64,000 bases of DNA from Parietichytrium sp. I65-24A (Eukaryota > Sar > Bigyra > Thraustochytrida > Thraustochytriidae): positions 703,193 through 767,192 of the forward strand of contig BLSF01000010.1 in assembly GCA_012862575.1 (NCBI GenBank), written 5' to 3'. Position 1 is the stretch's first letter; every line of letters starts with the position of its first letter. The notes beneath the pieces were generated by a model, which was not told where the DNA came from, did no database searches, and saw only the letters and a program-made list of their open reading frames with translations. The position numbers and the translations under genes were made by a program. Below are positions 19,101-29,223 of the stretch, in pieces.

Positions 19101-22100
19101 AATGAACCTGATTTTGTTCCTTTTTCTTCGAGATTTTTTGGGCTTGTAGTACGCTTGTAGTCGAGATTTTATTATCAGTTTTGATCGATCTTGATCCACG
19201 AAACACGAAACGCTTCTTGCGCTGGGAAAAAAAATATAACAATGTGCAGCTTTTGAGTTTTATTTGGTAGACCGCGAAACGTTACGCAGAGGAGTCCTCG
19301 AGCGAAACGTTTTCGATTGACCCGAATAAACTGACCAGACTCTGCAAGGTCTGATCTGCTTAATAGAAAATTGCAAACGAGACGAGACGGCTGACGACGC
19401 GGGATCCTCGCCATCGCTGCGGCCGAGCACCGCCGTGTAACATCCTGCGCGACCGCGCAAAGCCAGTCACAGTTGCGAACGAAGGAAAACCATGCGACGG
19501 GGGCCTTTTCATCGTGCTCGTATTTTGCTGTCCAATCCCTCGCTCATCGGCAACAAAAATCCGACCTTCTCGTCAATCCGGGTGGTTTGGTTGCCTTCCC
19601 CCGCGAGCTAAGCTGTCGGGCTGCTCTCGTCTACAAGAATTATTACTCTTCCGTTCGAACTCCGCTTGCGAGGGCTTCGCTCGCCACTTTTTCTCTTCCT
19701 CTTTTACCCCTCCAGCTCGCTAACTGGTCTGTGAAATTTGAAGCCCGCAGAGTCCGTGGCCCAAAAACAGGCATACTTCGAAAAGGTGCAAAAGCTTTCG
19801 ACAAACATTCGCCGAAACAGAAGATAACAGAAGCAAGAGATTGCAAGAGCGCAGATTTTCTTGATGAAAAAGAATTAATTAAAGCATTTTCTGAATTCTG
19901 ATTGTTTGTGTGTGTTTTTTTGTTGATTGATTGATTGATTGCGACCAAGACTCATCACCACGTTACTCGTCTTGCGCATTCGCCAGCGAGCAATGCAGAT
20001 ATGTGCAGATTTGCGAGTCCCGGATCGATGCCGTCGTGGTACCTAGTTACCTCCGTCGACTTGGCAGCAATGCAACTATGAAACAATGCAACGATGCAGC
20101 AGATGCAGCTAAGCAGCAGCCACCTGGCTGGAAGCAATCGAACGCACACCAGACGCGCCGCACACCTGGGGTTGATCGAAGCCTTTTTTGTCTGCACAAA
20201 AGGATTGCATTTGCACTTGCTTCGAATTTGCTGTGCTTTCCGTTCCGTCTAGCGCTCAGTGCCAAGGTAAAAACAGTACAAACAAACTCGTTTTCCCATC
20301 TTCAAGGCTTTTTGGGTTGGTAAGCAAAAAAGGGTTTATTCATACACCTCAGAGCTCCATCTGCGGACGGCTCCTTTAGGTTTTTAACAAACTCACGGGC
20401 TCTCCAGGTTTGCTTCTTGTTTTCTAATTTTTTTTGGTTGGAAAGTATAGTGCCGATAGCATGAACAGAAAGAAGTTTAAGAAAGCGCTGCCCGGGAGTT
20501 CAATGGCCGAAACGCTGAGAGAAACAAAAGAAAGAGTGCCCTTGCAGACGACAATGACTTGGAAGAAGAAGGCACAAAGCGGGCGAACGACTCCAACAAA
20601 CAACAAAACAAACTTCATTCACAGTGAAGAAATGTTCATTTGAATGAGTGAGTGAACAAACGAACGCTTTCGCACACCATTGCGCGCACACCATTGTTCG
20701 GCCGGGACTGTACGAGCCCTTACTCCCCGCCACCGTAAACCGGTAAGATCACGGCCCTGGAGATCGACACGATCTTATCGCATCTTATCTTCTACTTACA
20801 CTCGCACACGCAACTCAACAGCAGGTGTCGAAATGTGCTTCTAATTAGAAACATTCTAATTCTACGAAGTTGGGTGTCAATCAGTTAGTCTTTTTGCTCA
20901 CCGTAGATGTTCTTCTTCAGACGCAACCGAATACAAGTTTGACGATTCGATGCCTGGCGCCCTTTATTTTTGGACGATGACAGGTCAAGATATTGGCCAA
21001 CTTTGCGCATCTTCGATCTTGAGATCGTCAAACACGTCGAAAGAGAGAAGCAACAGAATGTTGAATGTTGAACGTTGAATGTGGAATGTGGAATGTGGAA
21101 TGTTGAATGTGGAATGTGGAAAGGATCAGGAATCAGGCTTTTGTAAAGGTTGCAAAGCTTATTTTTACTTTAGCCTCAGAATTGAATAATTAATTACGCC
21201 AGCTTCACCTGCCAATCCACACACCGAAGACGCCATAAGACGCACCAGAGACGTTTACTTCCTCGCTCCCTGCCTCATTGCTGTTGCTACCTGTCACCTG
21301 CTGCCTGCTGCGAGAGGAGGGAGGATGGATTGGTGGGTGAGTGGGTGGGTGGGAGAGAGTGTGTGCCGGGGAAGGCCGGGCGCAGCAGCGATCAGCAGCA
21401 GAGCGAGAGGAGCAAGCTCTAGCTCGAACCATCTTGTCCAAACTCCACGTGCTCCATCGAGACTACTAACTGAAGATAACTTTCCATACTAATTTCAAGT
21501 AATCATTTCGCTGTCTGCTCGCACACCCGTGTACTACTACTATCTCTCTCTCTCTCTCTGCGACGATCTGCGATGGGCTGACGTAACAGAGGGCACACAT
21601 CACATCACATCACATCTGGCACGAATCCTGCCAACTCTCAACTCTCTCGAGCCAAGACATGCCAAGACATCTGTCATATCTGTCACATCATCCGATCTCA
21701 TCCTCATCCTCATCCTCCTCATCATCTGACTAATCTCCTTCCTTCTCTCTCGCACGGATTCGATCGATAGGATCGACAGGATCGCCCAGCTCCACCCAAG
21801 AGCACACCCAAGTCACCCAAGCGCGAGTTTGTCGCGGATGAGAGGGATGCCGGGAGAGAGGGAGAGGGAGAGAGAGAGAGAGAGACTGAGAGATAGTGAG
21901 AGGGAGAGAGGGAGGGAGAGAGAGACAAGAAAAGCAATAGCATGAACTATGAACTATGAACTGTGAACTATGAACTATGACCTATGTGGAGCGAATGTAA
22001 CACTGACAATGAGAGTGAGCTAGTGTTTGGCATGGGTGATTGTTAATGGGTAATGGCAAAATGGCAATGGCAATGGCAATGGAAATGGAAATGGAGGGAT

Positions 22101-22212
22101 GGAAGAGTGGGCATGTGGCCATCAGACCCCGAATACAAGCGCAAGGAAGACGCCAAGGCCACACGCGCAAAGGTGCATCAGCAGAGAGGTAGAGAGAAAG
22201 CAAAAGAGCAGG
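19101..22212. other. Long gene-poor spacer before the actin-bundling gene
   Basis: I cannot support a gene. The longest open frame (19473-19901 plus) has no motif and begins without an ATG context I trust. Simple-sequence tracts are TTGAATG/TGGAATG repeats (21058-21121), a GA-rich microsatellite (about 21850-21927), a TGAACTA repeat (21943-21980) and an ATGGCA/ATGGAA repeat (22053-22095) just upstream of the actin-bundling start. Confidence 0.4.
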
Positions 22213-23451
22213 ATGTCCGGCCTCGTGAAGCGTCTCTCCAAGAGACTGAGCAAGAGCAACAAGGATGGCGACCTGGCCAAGCTGAAGGAGCTGTCCAACA
22301 AACCATACCGCGAGCAGGCGATCTGGTTCCTCAACGCGTTCTGGGACAAGGAGACTACGTTCAAGAACGATGACGCCGGCCGCGAGACTGTGTGGGCTTT
22401 CTGCCAGGAATGCATCACCCTGGACCCAAAAGAGACCGAAGGCAACGAGCTCGATGAGGTGCTTGCCCACCGCCTGTTGGAGAAGCTCGAGAAGGCGCTT
22501 ACCGTCGTGGAGATGCGTGAGGTCATGCGCAAGGTGGACGTGGACTTCAACCGCATGGTCAGCTTGACCGAGTTCCTCATCTACAAGTTCAACGGCGACT
22601 GGAAGAAGCTCGTCAACGCAACCAAGGAGCAGGGCGGCCCAGAGATGCAAGCCATCCTCGACGAAACCCAGGCACTTGTAGACAAAGCTCAGGCCGAGTT
22701 GCAGGAGTGCCAGGAGCTCGCCCAGGCAGCCCTCGAGGCAGAGAAGAGCGCTCGCGAAGAGGAGGCCAACGCCGTCGCCGAAGAGGCTCGCGCAAAGGAG
22801 GCTGAGATTGAGGCCCAGGAGGCCGAGAAAGTCTTCGCCGAGGCAGAGGCTCGCGCCCAGGCTGCTGAGGATGAAGAGCAGAAGGAGGCAGACAAGCTCG
22901 CTGCTGCAGTAGCAGAACTCAAGGCCGAGGAGGACGCCTTCGAGAACAAAAAGAAGGAACTCCAGGTGCAGAGCCAGCGCGGAAGCATCGGCATCGTGAA
23001 GAGAGGAAAGGCAGCAAATGAGCTCCACCAGCTCCTTGCCACCGAGACCGTCGGCATGCGCGAGGCTCAGCTCCGCCAGGAGGCTGCTCTCCGCCGCCAG
23101 CAAAAGGCTGTCATGGTCGCTGCTGAGGCCCGCGCAGAGGCTCAGCGCGCGCGCAAGCCATTCCAGGAGGCTACCGCCGCTGCTGAGCAGGCCCGCAAGG
23201 ACGCTGTTGAGGCCCGCGAGAGTGCCGAGATGGCTGCTGCTGCGGCCGAGAAAGCAAGAGAGGAGGCTGACGCCGCCGTGGAGACCTCTATGGAATCCTT
23301 CAACGAAGCCCAGGCAGCCCTCGACAAGGTCAAGGCTGAATTTGCAAACTCAAACCAGGGCCGCTTCTGGTTCATGGACCGCGAACTTGAACATGCTATG
23401 CAGTTCATGAGCAAGAAGCAGCTCGAGCAGCTCGCAGCTTCCAAGAAGTAG
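22213..23451 (+). CDS. Ca2+-regulated actin-bundling protein (ABP34/CAP-like)
   Basis: 412 aa from the ATG at 22213 (MSGLVKRLSKRLSKSNKDGD). An in-frame ATG at 22099 would add 38 residues of Arg/Pro/Cys-rich sequence and I consider it 5' UTR. Residues 1-130 are helical and hold an EF-hand-shaped loop at 109-120 (DVDFNRMVSLTE, acidic or Asn at positions 1, 3, 5 and Glu at 12). Residues 140-370 form a long Ala/Glu/Arg coiled coil. The C-terminus has GRFWFMDRELEHAMQFM (about 383-399), which resembles the C-terminal domain of Dictyostelium-type 34-kDa calcium-regulated actin-bundling proteins. Such proteins cross-link actin filaments and release them on Ca2+ binding. The coiled coil is longer than in the 34-kDa protein. 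A long antisense frame on this gene is a composition artefact. Confidence 0.75.
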   Translation: MSGLVKRLSKRLSKSNKDGDLAKLKELSNKPYREQAIWFLNAFWDKETTFKNDDAGRETVWAFCQECITLDPKETEGNELDEVLAHRLLEKLEKALTVVEMREVMRKVDVDFNRMVSLTEFLIYKFNGDWKKLVNATKEQGGPEMQAILDETQALVDKAQAELQECQELAQAALEAEKSAREEEANAVAEEARAKEAEIEAQEAEKVFAEAEARAQAAEDEEQKEADKLAAAVAELKAEEDAFENKKKELQVQSQRGSIGIVKRGKAANELHQLLATETVGMREAQLRQEAALRRQQKAVMVAAEARAEAQRARKPFQEATAAAEQARKDAVEARESAEMAAAAAEKAREEADAAVETSMESFNEAQAALDKVKAEFANSNQGRFWFMDRELEHAMQFMSKKQLEQLAASKK

Positions 23452-24032
23452 ACGGATAGCATGCCTACCGGCAGCCAGAACAAAAGTTATAAATGGTTCG
23501 CTAGGTCAGGTGTGATTGTGCCCCGTGCACTATGTGTCCTTCTTGATTACAAAACCGAACAAACACCGTCCTGAAACCAATGAGCAGTATACACGATCCC
23601 ACTCGCGTGTGGAGGAGCTTCGCCGCATTTTCGCGTACAGAACCACAACTATAATGACCAGAATCCTGAATGAATGGTTCCGATACGCGTGAACTCAAGA
23701 AAGTGCGTGTGCAACTCCCGCGCTGGGTATTTTTCTCTACCAAAGATGTTGACAAGATTGAAGAAAATAGTTTACAACTTTGACCAAGATTTCTTTTCTT
23801 AACGGTACCGGTACCTTACCGTGCCTCTCCGAAAGTTTCGAAAGTCGCTATCGAGTTCATTTTGCACTCCCCGTTCGCACCTTCTTTTTCAGTAATTTGG
23901 CTTCTTTTGAGTGAAAAAACAGGGGCTCTTGAGAGATACACGGCAAGGAAACTCTTTATTATGTCAATCTCGCTAATTTTCGAGCAGGTGCACATGCGAT
24001 ACGCTGGCGGGCTGTACAGATTGGCAGTTAGA
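23452..24032. other. Convergent 3' spacer
   Basis: No gene seen. It includes the perfect 12-bp palindrome GGTACCGGTACC at 23805-23816. The flanking genes converge here. Confidence 0.45.
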
Positions 24033-25091
24033 TTACAAAGCTTCGGGACGAACGGCCTTGACGCTTTCTAACTTTTTGGCAAGCTGATCACCATGCCTTG
24101 CCGGGGATCCAAGAATTTGAGGACTAATATCCCCAACTTCCTCGACCTCTTCGTCTTCATCGCTTTCGGTCGACGAAGAAGGTATCTGCCTGCCATGATA
24201 CGAGTCCGAATCCGAATGTTTGCTTTCCATCGTTGATGCTTCTGTGCTTTGATACGAAAGCCTGCTTCCCCCCTCGCTGGTCAGTGTTCGTTTGCTCGAG
24301 ATTCGTAGGATCGTGTTATCTATTGGCTTATCATCGGTCACGATTGCATGAATTTCGTGATCATATGCTTGTAATGCATTCATACGCGCTTCTTTCTGCA
24401 CATGATGTAGCCGTTCGGTGCAGATGTTCCACTCCTCTATGAGATCCTTGGCATCGTTCTTTTCGGATCCCTGGATGATCTTTTGGCAATTCAAAAAGAA
24501 CTCAAACTGTTCCAGTTTGAACGCCGCCAGCTCTGGGGAAATGAGGCGGCAGTGGCCGCTTTGAACGGCTTCTCCATTCAAAAACTTGATACTGGCTAAT
24601 AGCTGCGCCGAAAATGCGTCGTACCGAGCTTTTGCATGTTCTTCAGCACGAATGGCTTTCCGCTTTGACTCTTCATCGATGTCGACCTTGAGCAACACCC
24701 TCTTTGTTTTCCGCTCCTGTCGATTCCTCAGCAGCCGGAGTACAACTAAGTCCTTCCTATCCTTCAAGAGGCTGTCCAATTTGCTAATTTTGTTTTGAAC
24801 GGCCACCATGATGGTGGTGTCCTCCAGCTGTGCGTGAAGGACAGTGGACAACTCGTGAAACTCCTCCTCGTCCGTCTCCACCGCTCTTGCCAGGAACAAT
24901 GCAGACTTTGCCAGCCGCTTCGAGTTGGCCCTCCATTTGCGCATGCCCTTTTGCACGTCCTTGAGCTGCCTGCGCAGCCGCACAAGCTTGCCAAACTCCG
25001 CGAGAAACTCCTCCGACTCATTGGACGACCTCCCGTGCACTATCCACTCCTTCAAGGTCGCCACCTTCTCCAGCCTGCCCACTTTGTTCAT
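24033..25091 (-). CDS. BAR-domain-like protein
   Basis: A single-exon gene of 352 aa. Residues about 20-240 are almost entirely charged amphipathic helix: GKLVRLRRQLKDVQKGMRKW, then a second helix with SKLDSLLKDRKDLVVLRLLR, then a third around EEHAKARYDAFSAQLLASIK. The three-helix layout with a mid-helix LKDRKDLV(V/L)LR segment resembles amphiphysin/Rvs-type BAR modules that bind curved membranes in endocytosis. Residues 265-352 are Ser-rich and acidic (SDSDS, STESDEDEEVEEVGD), a likely disordered, phosphorylatable tail. No SH3 domain follows. The family call is by fold pattern and could be another coiled-coil group. The start is the first ATG, and the upstream region is non-coding. Confidence 0.5.
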   Translation of the reverse strand: MNKVGRLEKVATLKEWIVHGRSSNESEEFLAEFGKLVRLRRQLKDVQKGMRKWRANSKRLAKSALFLARAVETDEEEFHELSTVLHAQLEDTTIMVAVQNKISKLDSLLKDRKDLVVLRLLRNRQERKTKRVLLKVDIDEESKRKAIRAEEHAKARYDAFSAQLLASIKFLNGEAVQSGHCRLISPELAAFKLEQFEFFLNCQKIIQGSEKNDAKDLIEEWNICTERLHHVQKEARMNALQAYDHEIHAIVTDDKPIDNTILRISSKRTLTSEGGSRLSYQSTEASTMESKHSDSDSYHGRQIPSSSTESDEDEEVEEVGDISPQILGSPARHGDQLAKKLESVKAVRPEAL

Positions 25092-27064
25092 CGCGCGACG
25101 GCTCGGGATCCCCTGCTTCTCGCAGACGCTGCCAAACGAACAACCTCCGCCAAATCCCAGCGCTCAGCTCCAACTCGTTCTTCTGAACTCTTGTCTCTTG
25201 ATCTTGATTGATTGATCAACTCAGTCGAAAGTGGGAAAAGTGATCAATCGATAAACGATTTTCCCAAACTTACAGTCCTAACAATCCTTCCAGCGCACTC
25301 TAGTAGCTAGCTCTAGATTTAGACCCTCGCCGCAGCACTACCGCAATCATATAATCGCTAAGGTAGGACTCGGTCCGGTGTGTACTGGTAACAGCACTTA
25401 CTATGCTAGTAAGCTGTTGGAGAGGTTTAGGAGTTGTGAGTAGGTTGATTAGGAGGGACGGGTGCTAGCGGATGGTAGGAGTGTCGTATGAACGTGTGAT
25501 GCTCACTCGCTCACTTTTTTTTTTTTGGTTTCCTTGAGATTGATTTCTGTATTCTGGTGAAATTTCATGTCAAAAGTGATAGATGCTTTGCAAGTGCAGC
25601 CTTTTTAAAACCATTTGGACTGCGAACGAAGATGGAAGATGGATGGGCTGCGAATTGATTGGCGATGGGACAAGGGGATGCTGGCAAAGTCGAGGCGAGG
25701 AGAGAGGAGACCACCAGTTTCCATTCAATGGTCCGTCTTCAGACCATACACATCTCTCTCGGCAGTGTGCCTTCTCTGCTTTGAATGTCTCGAAGAGGGA
25801 AGGAGTGAAAGAAAGACTTTCGAGGTCCTGATGGCGCGCGGGTACATTGAACCGAGCGTTACTTGACAGCCATTGGCATAGGAGCTGGTGCAGCATTGAC
25901 ACGAGCGTGGGATGTGGGATGTGGGATGCGGGACACTGGATGGATGCGAAAGGCCAGCAGGTCGAGAGTGACTGAACTTCACTGTCAATGTGGCCTTCCA
26001 CCCTGTCTACGCACCATAGTCAGTCGTCGCCTTTGCGAAAGCAACCTACAAGCCCAACTGCGTCAGAACGGGGACAATTTTATCTTCATCTTGTCCAATC
26101 TTGCGCAAGCTTTGGGCCCAGCGCGGAGCTGACAGTAGTGGGTCAGCGGACGAACCAGCTGGCCACTGGCCACTGGCCGCCGGCACATGCTCTTCACAAT
26201 CGAGATTCTGTTCCCCGTAGAGGTGGTGTGTACTACAATTATTGCACTGGTTTCGTCTGTTCGCGTGGACCCAGGGGATGCAAACTCAGAGTCAAAAACA
26301 TCGCGCTACGCGGTGGCTCGGGCTGCGGCAATGACGTAATGATGGAATGAAATCAATGAATGAACAATCGATTGATTGATTGTAAGAACAAATGAACAAA
26401 TGTAGCGCAAAATAATACGAAATACGAGACGTGCCCGAGCTTCATCTCTCCTCCACGTCCCATTTGCCTCCATTTGCTCTATTTGGAGAGACATGTTTTG
26501 ATTGATGTCATAGCCGATCTTAGCGTCACACTACCCATCGACACTCGCATACCATTTGTCTATCAAGCACTAGTATCGAAACGAAGAGCTCCTTGTTCTT
26601 TCTAAGGATAGGTCGGAACTGTGAGAAGCCGTTAACAAAAGATGGCACTGCCAACGAAGAGCAGTTCAGAAGAATTTACCATTCTTCATTGTCAGAACTT
26701 TGTCAGAACAGGAATGCCAAATTGTCAAATTGTCAAATTGCCAACTTGCCAAATTGCTAAAGCCAAAACACTTCTCAAAATTCAACAATCATGCACCTTG
26801 GCAATGCAACTCACAAAACGCCAAAACACTTAGAACACAATGAGTCAATAAACTCAATCATCGTCAAGTTTATAAACACAAAACTTGGCTAAAGGCACTG
26901 AAGGCTCTACAGGTGTCCGTCCAGCTCGCCAAGTGCAGAGCCACAGTGAAGTGAGCGAAGGAAGGAGGGGCGAGGTCCGCGGCAGCTGTTTCTCCGAGCT
27001 CGAGAGCCCATTCTCTCTTCGGGACTGCGAGGGCCGTGGCCCAAGCTGGGCAGCGAAAGTGGAT
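25092..27064. other. Spacer between BAR-like and UPF0489 genes
   Basis: No supported gene. It contains a short T-run (25508-25526), CATGGGATGTGGGATG-like repeats (25905-25935), GATTGATT units (26368-26382) and a series of CAAATTGTCAAATTGC units (26718-26757). Open frames at 25570-26001 (minus) and 25988-26350 (plus) overlap on opposite strands without motifs. The stretch from 26885 to 27064 is open and in frame with the following gene but has no ATG, so I treat it as 5' UTR. Confidence 0.4.
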
Positions 27065-28744
27065 ATGCAGAGACGGGTGGGCAGCCCGTTGAGGCAGAGA
27101 GACTCGGCTTCTGCAAGATGGAGCTGGAAGGCTGGTCTGGGACTGGCGCTGGTGGTCGTGTTGTACCGGACGGTATCGTTTGAAAGTCAGATCGACGATA
27201 AGGGCCTTGGCGGGCTCTCGGTTAAGAACGGTGGCTTGAGACCGGAGGCGGGCGGCTCGGAATCGGACACGCTCGCAACGAGATTGGAATCGGGATCGGC
27301 ATCGGGATTGGATTCGGGGCTAGATTCGACGGAGATGAGCAGCCCTGAGATTCCAGTTGTGGTGGTGGAGCAACACGGAGAGGTACTCAATTATTGGGTG
27401 AGGGAGCTGGGCAAGCTCCATGTGGAGGAGGGCGCATACAAGAACGTGATGCTGCTGCACGTGGACTCGCATAGCGATCTGATGGATGTGTACAGAAAGC
27501 CCACTGAGCGCGTCGCCAAGGAGGACGTCCAGAAGACTCTGATCGACGCGGTCATGGAGGAGTCGAATATTGGCGATTTCATCACCCGAGCCGCATTTGC
27601 AGGATTGGTGGACACCGTTTATTGGCTGAGGTCCGATTTTAAGGGTGGCGAATACAATGGTCCCTCCCCGGGCAGGTACCATGTGGACATTGTTCATGAC
27701 AGCAGCTATGTTTCAAAGAAAGATGTGTACGAGGAGCATCAAGCCGAAGGCGATGGGCAGCGCCGAAAAATGGCAACCACTGACGATGAAAGAGACTCTG
27801 CAGAAGGAGAGGACGAGGATGAAGACGAGGACGAGGAGCTGTTTTTGTGCTACACTAATTTGGAAAAAGTGGAAGACTGGAACGGCAAACTGGAAAATCC
27901 AAATGAAATTGAAGGCATGGAGACCTGCGCGTCAGGCATTTTAGCTGACTATAGCCGACGAATCGAGTTGGTGGTGAGCCCTCTTCCAAATGTGCTCGAG
28001 CCACCGTCCGGGACCAAAAAGTCTTCAAAGGCGATCACAAGCTGGATCCTGGATATTGATCTGGACTACTTTTCGACAGATGACCCCTCTCTCGCGCTGT
28101 TTGCAAAGCACGGCTTTGACGCCAAATTCGTTAGAAGGTTCTTTGTGAGCGTATTTTCGTGCTCGGAAGACACTGACCTGAAGGTCATGCTGTTTGCGAA
28201 AGCAATGCGAGCCCTAATTAAGAAAAAACTCACTACAACACCACCGTCGAGCGTCCCTGGGAAACTTACGGTGACAACGCTGCACAAGCTGCTCGTGAAA
28301 TACGACACTCGTTGCAAAATCAGTGACCCTGATAAAGCGCTGTTGCTTCTCAAGGAGCTCAACAACTTTGACGAGGTCCGAGATATGAACTGGGTAGCAT
28401 TGTGGTCAGAAACTATCCCAAACTGGACGGGAGATTTTTTCTCAGCGTTGTTGGGCCGCGAAGCCGAAACTAGTCCGGTTGGCGAGCTCTCTGTGAGTGA
28501 CATCGAAACAAAGGTTTCGCAGCTCTATTCTTGGGTCCGTGAGCTCGCGCGGAAGCATCGCAACCCCCAAATCATTACGATCTCGCGGTCCCAGGTGCTA
28601 GACCACTACTTGCCAGTACATCTCGCGCAAGTCATACAGCGAAAGGTCTTCGAGATGTTACAAAAGTGCTTTGGCTCAAAGCTTGCTGCTCCAGTCTACA
28701 ATTCAGATGTCCCTCTTGAGTTCAGGGTTCCTGCGGAGTTTTAA
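27065..28744 (+). CDS. Membrane-anchored UPF0489 (C5orf22-like) protein
   Basis: 559 aa from the first in-frame ATG at 27065. Residues 18-38 (ARWSWKAGLGLALVVVLYRT) form a single hydrophobic helix, a likely signal anchor placing the rest in the secretory lumen or outside. Family hallmarks follow: VVVEQHGEVLNYWVREL (about 100-116), MLLHVDSHSDLMDV (about 129-142) and WILDIDLDYFSTDDPS (about 326-341). HVDSHSDL and DIDLDYF recall the metal-ligand motifs of arginase/deacetylase-fold enzymes (DxHxD and DxD), so a metal-dependent hydrolase is plausible but unproven. A low-complexity acidic insert (EGEDEDEDEDEELF) sits near residue 250. The human relative is a soluble protein, so the N-terminal anchor is unusual. 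Confidence 0.75.
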   Translation: MQRRVGSPLRQRDSASARWSWKAGLGLALVVVLYRTVSFESQIDDKGLGGLSVKNGGLRPEAGGSESDTLATRLESGSASGLDSGLDSTEMSSPEIPVVVVEQHGEVLNYWVRELGKLHVEEGAYKNVMLLHVDSHSDLMDVYRKPTERVAKEDVQKTLIDAVMEESNIGDFITRAAFAGLVDTVYWLRSDFKGGEYNGPSPGRYHVDIVHDSSYVSKKDVYEEHQAEGDGQRRKMATTDDERDSAEGEDEDEDEDEELFLCYTNLEKVEDWNGKLENPNEIEGMETCASGILADYSRRIELVVSPLPNVLEPPSGTKKSSKAITSWILDIDLDYFSTDDPSLALFAKHGFDAKFVRRFFVSVFSCSEDTDLKVMLFAKAMRALIKKKLTTTPPSSVPGKLTVTTLHKLLVKYDTRCKISDPDKALLLLKELNNFDEVRDMNWVALWSETIPNWTGDFFSALLGREAETSPVGELSVSDIETKVSQLYSWVRELARKHRNPQIITISRSQVLDHYLPVHLAQVIQRKVFEMLQKCFGSKLAAPVYNSDVPLEFRVPAEF

Positions 28745-29223
28745 CTGTCACATGGAGGTTATTGCCTTGCCGGAGTGCCTGGAGAGAATTGGTACAACCA
28801 TCAGTTAGCAGTACACGTTTGGCAAAGTGGGTAGGCTAGGCAACTTTGTCACTCGCAAGAGTCGTCTTTAGCGGGTCTGTATGCTGTCGGAAATGTCACG
28901 AGATATCGCGAGATTTGCTGGAGCTTGGAGGATCTGAAAGGGTCCTTTTGCGTTCTGCCAGTGACTAGACGAGACGAGCAACGCACATAAGTAATGATCA
29001 AAACTTTCTTCATCCTGTTTTATAATTATAGTGTAATGTACCAATGCGTGTTCGAGTTGGTCATTCCTGTTCGTTTTTTTTACAAATTCATCCAATCAAA
29101 ACGCACAGTGATCATATATGTCATTTCTGCCCTCGCCAGCAGGGCATCCTTCCATCTTCACCGTAATACCGACTGATTCACTATCAATTCGGTCACTTTT
29201 GTTAGTCAGAGCGAGCAACGCCT
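28745..29223. other. Convergent 3' spacer
   Basis: AT-rich, no gene seen. It separates the UPF0489 gene from the GH114-like gene, whose 3' ends face each other. Confidence 0.4.

Noticed and set aside
19473-19901. 142-codon frame in the 19-kb spacer
   Set aside because: No trusted start, no motif, and an equally open frame on the opposite strand.
21982-23103. 373-codon minus-strand Leu-rich frame opposite the actin-bundling gene
   Set aside because: It mirrors the GAG/GAA/GCC-rich codons of the coiled coil. It has no motif, and the plus-strand protein is clearly real.
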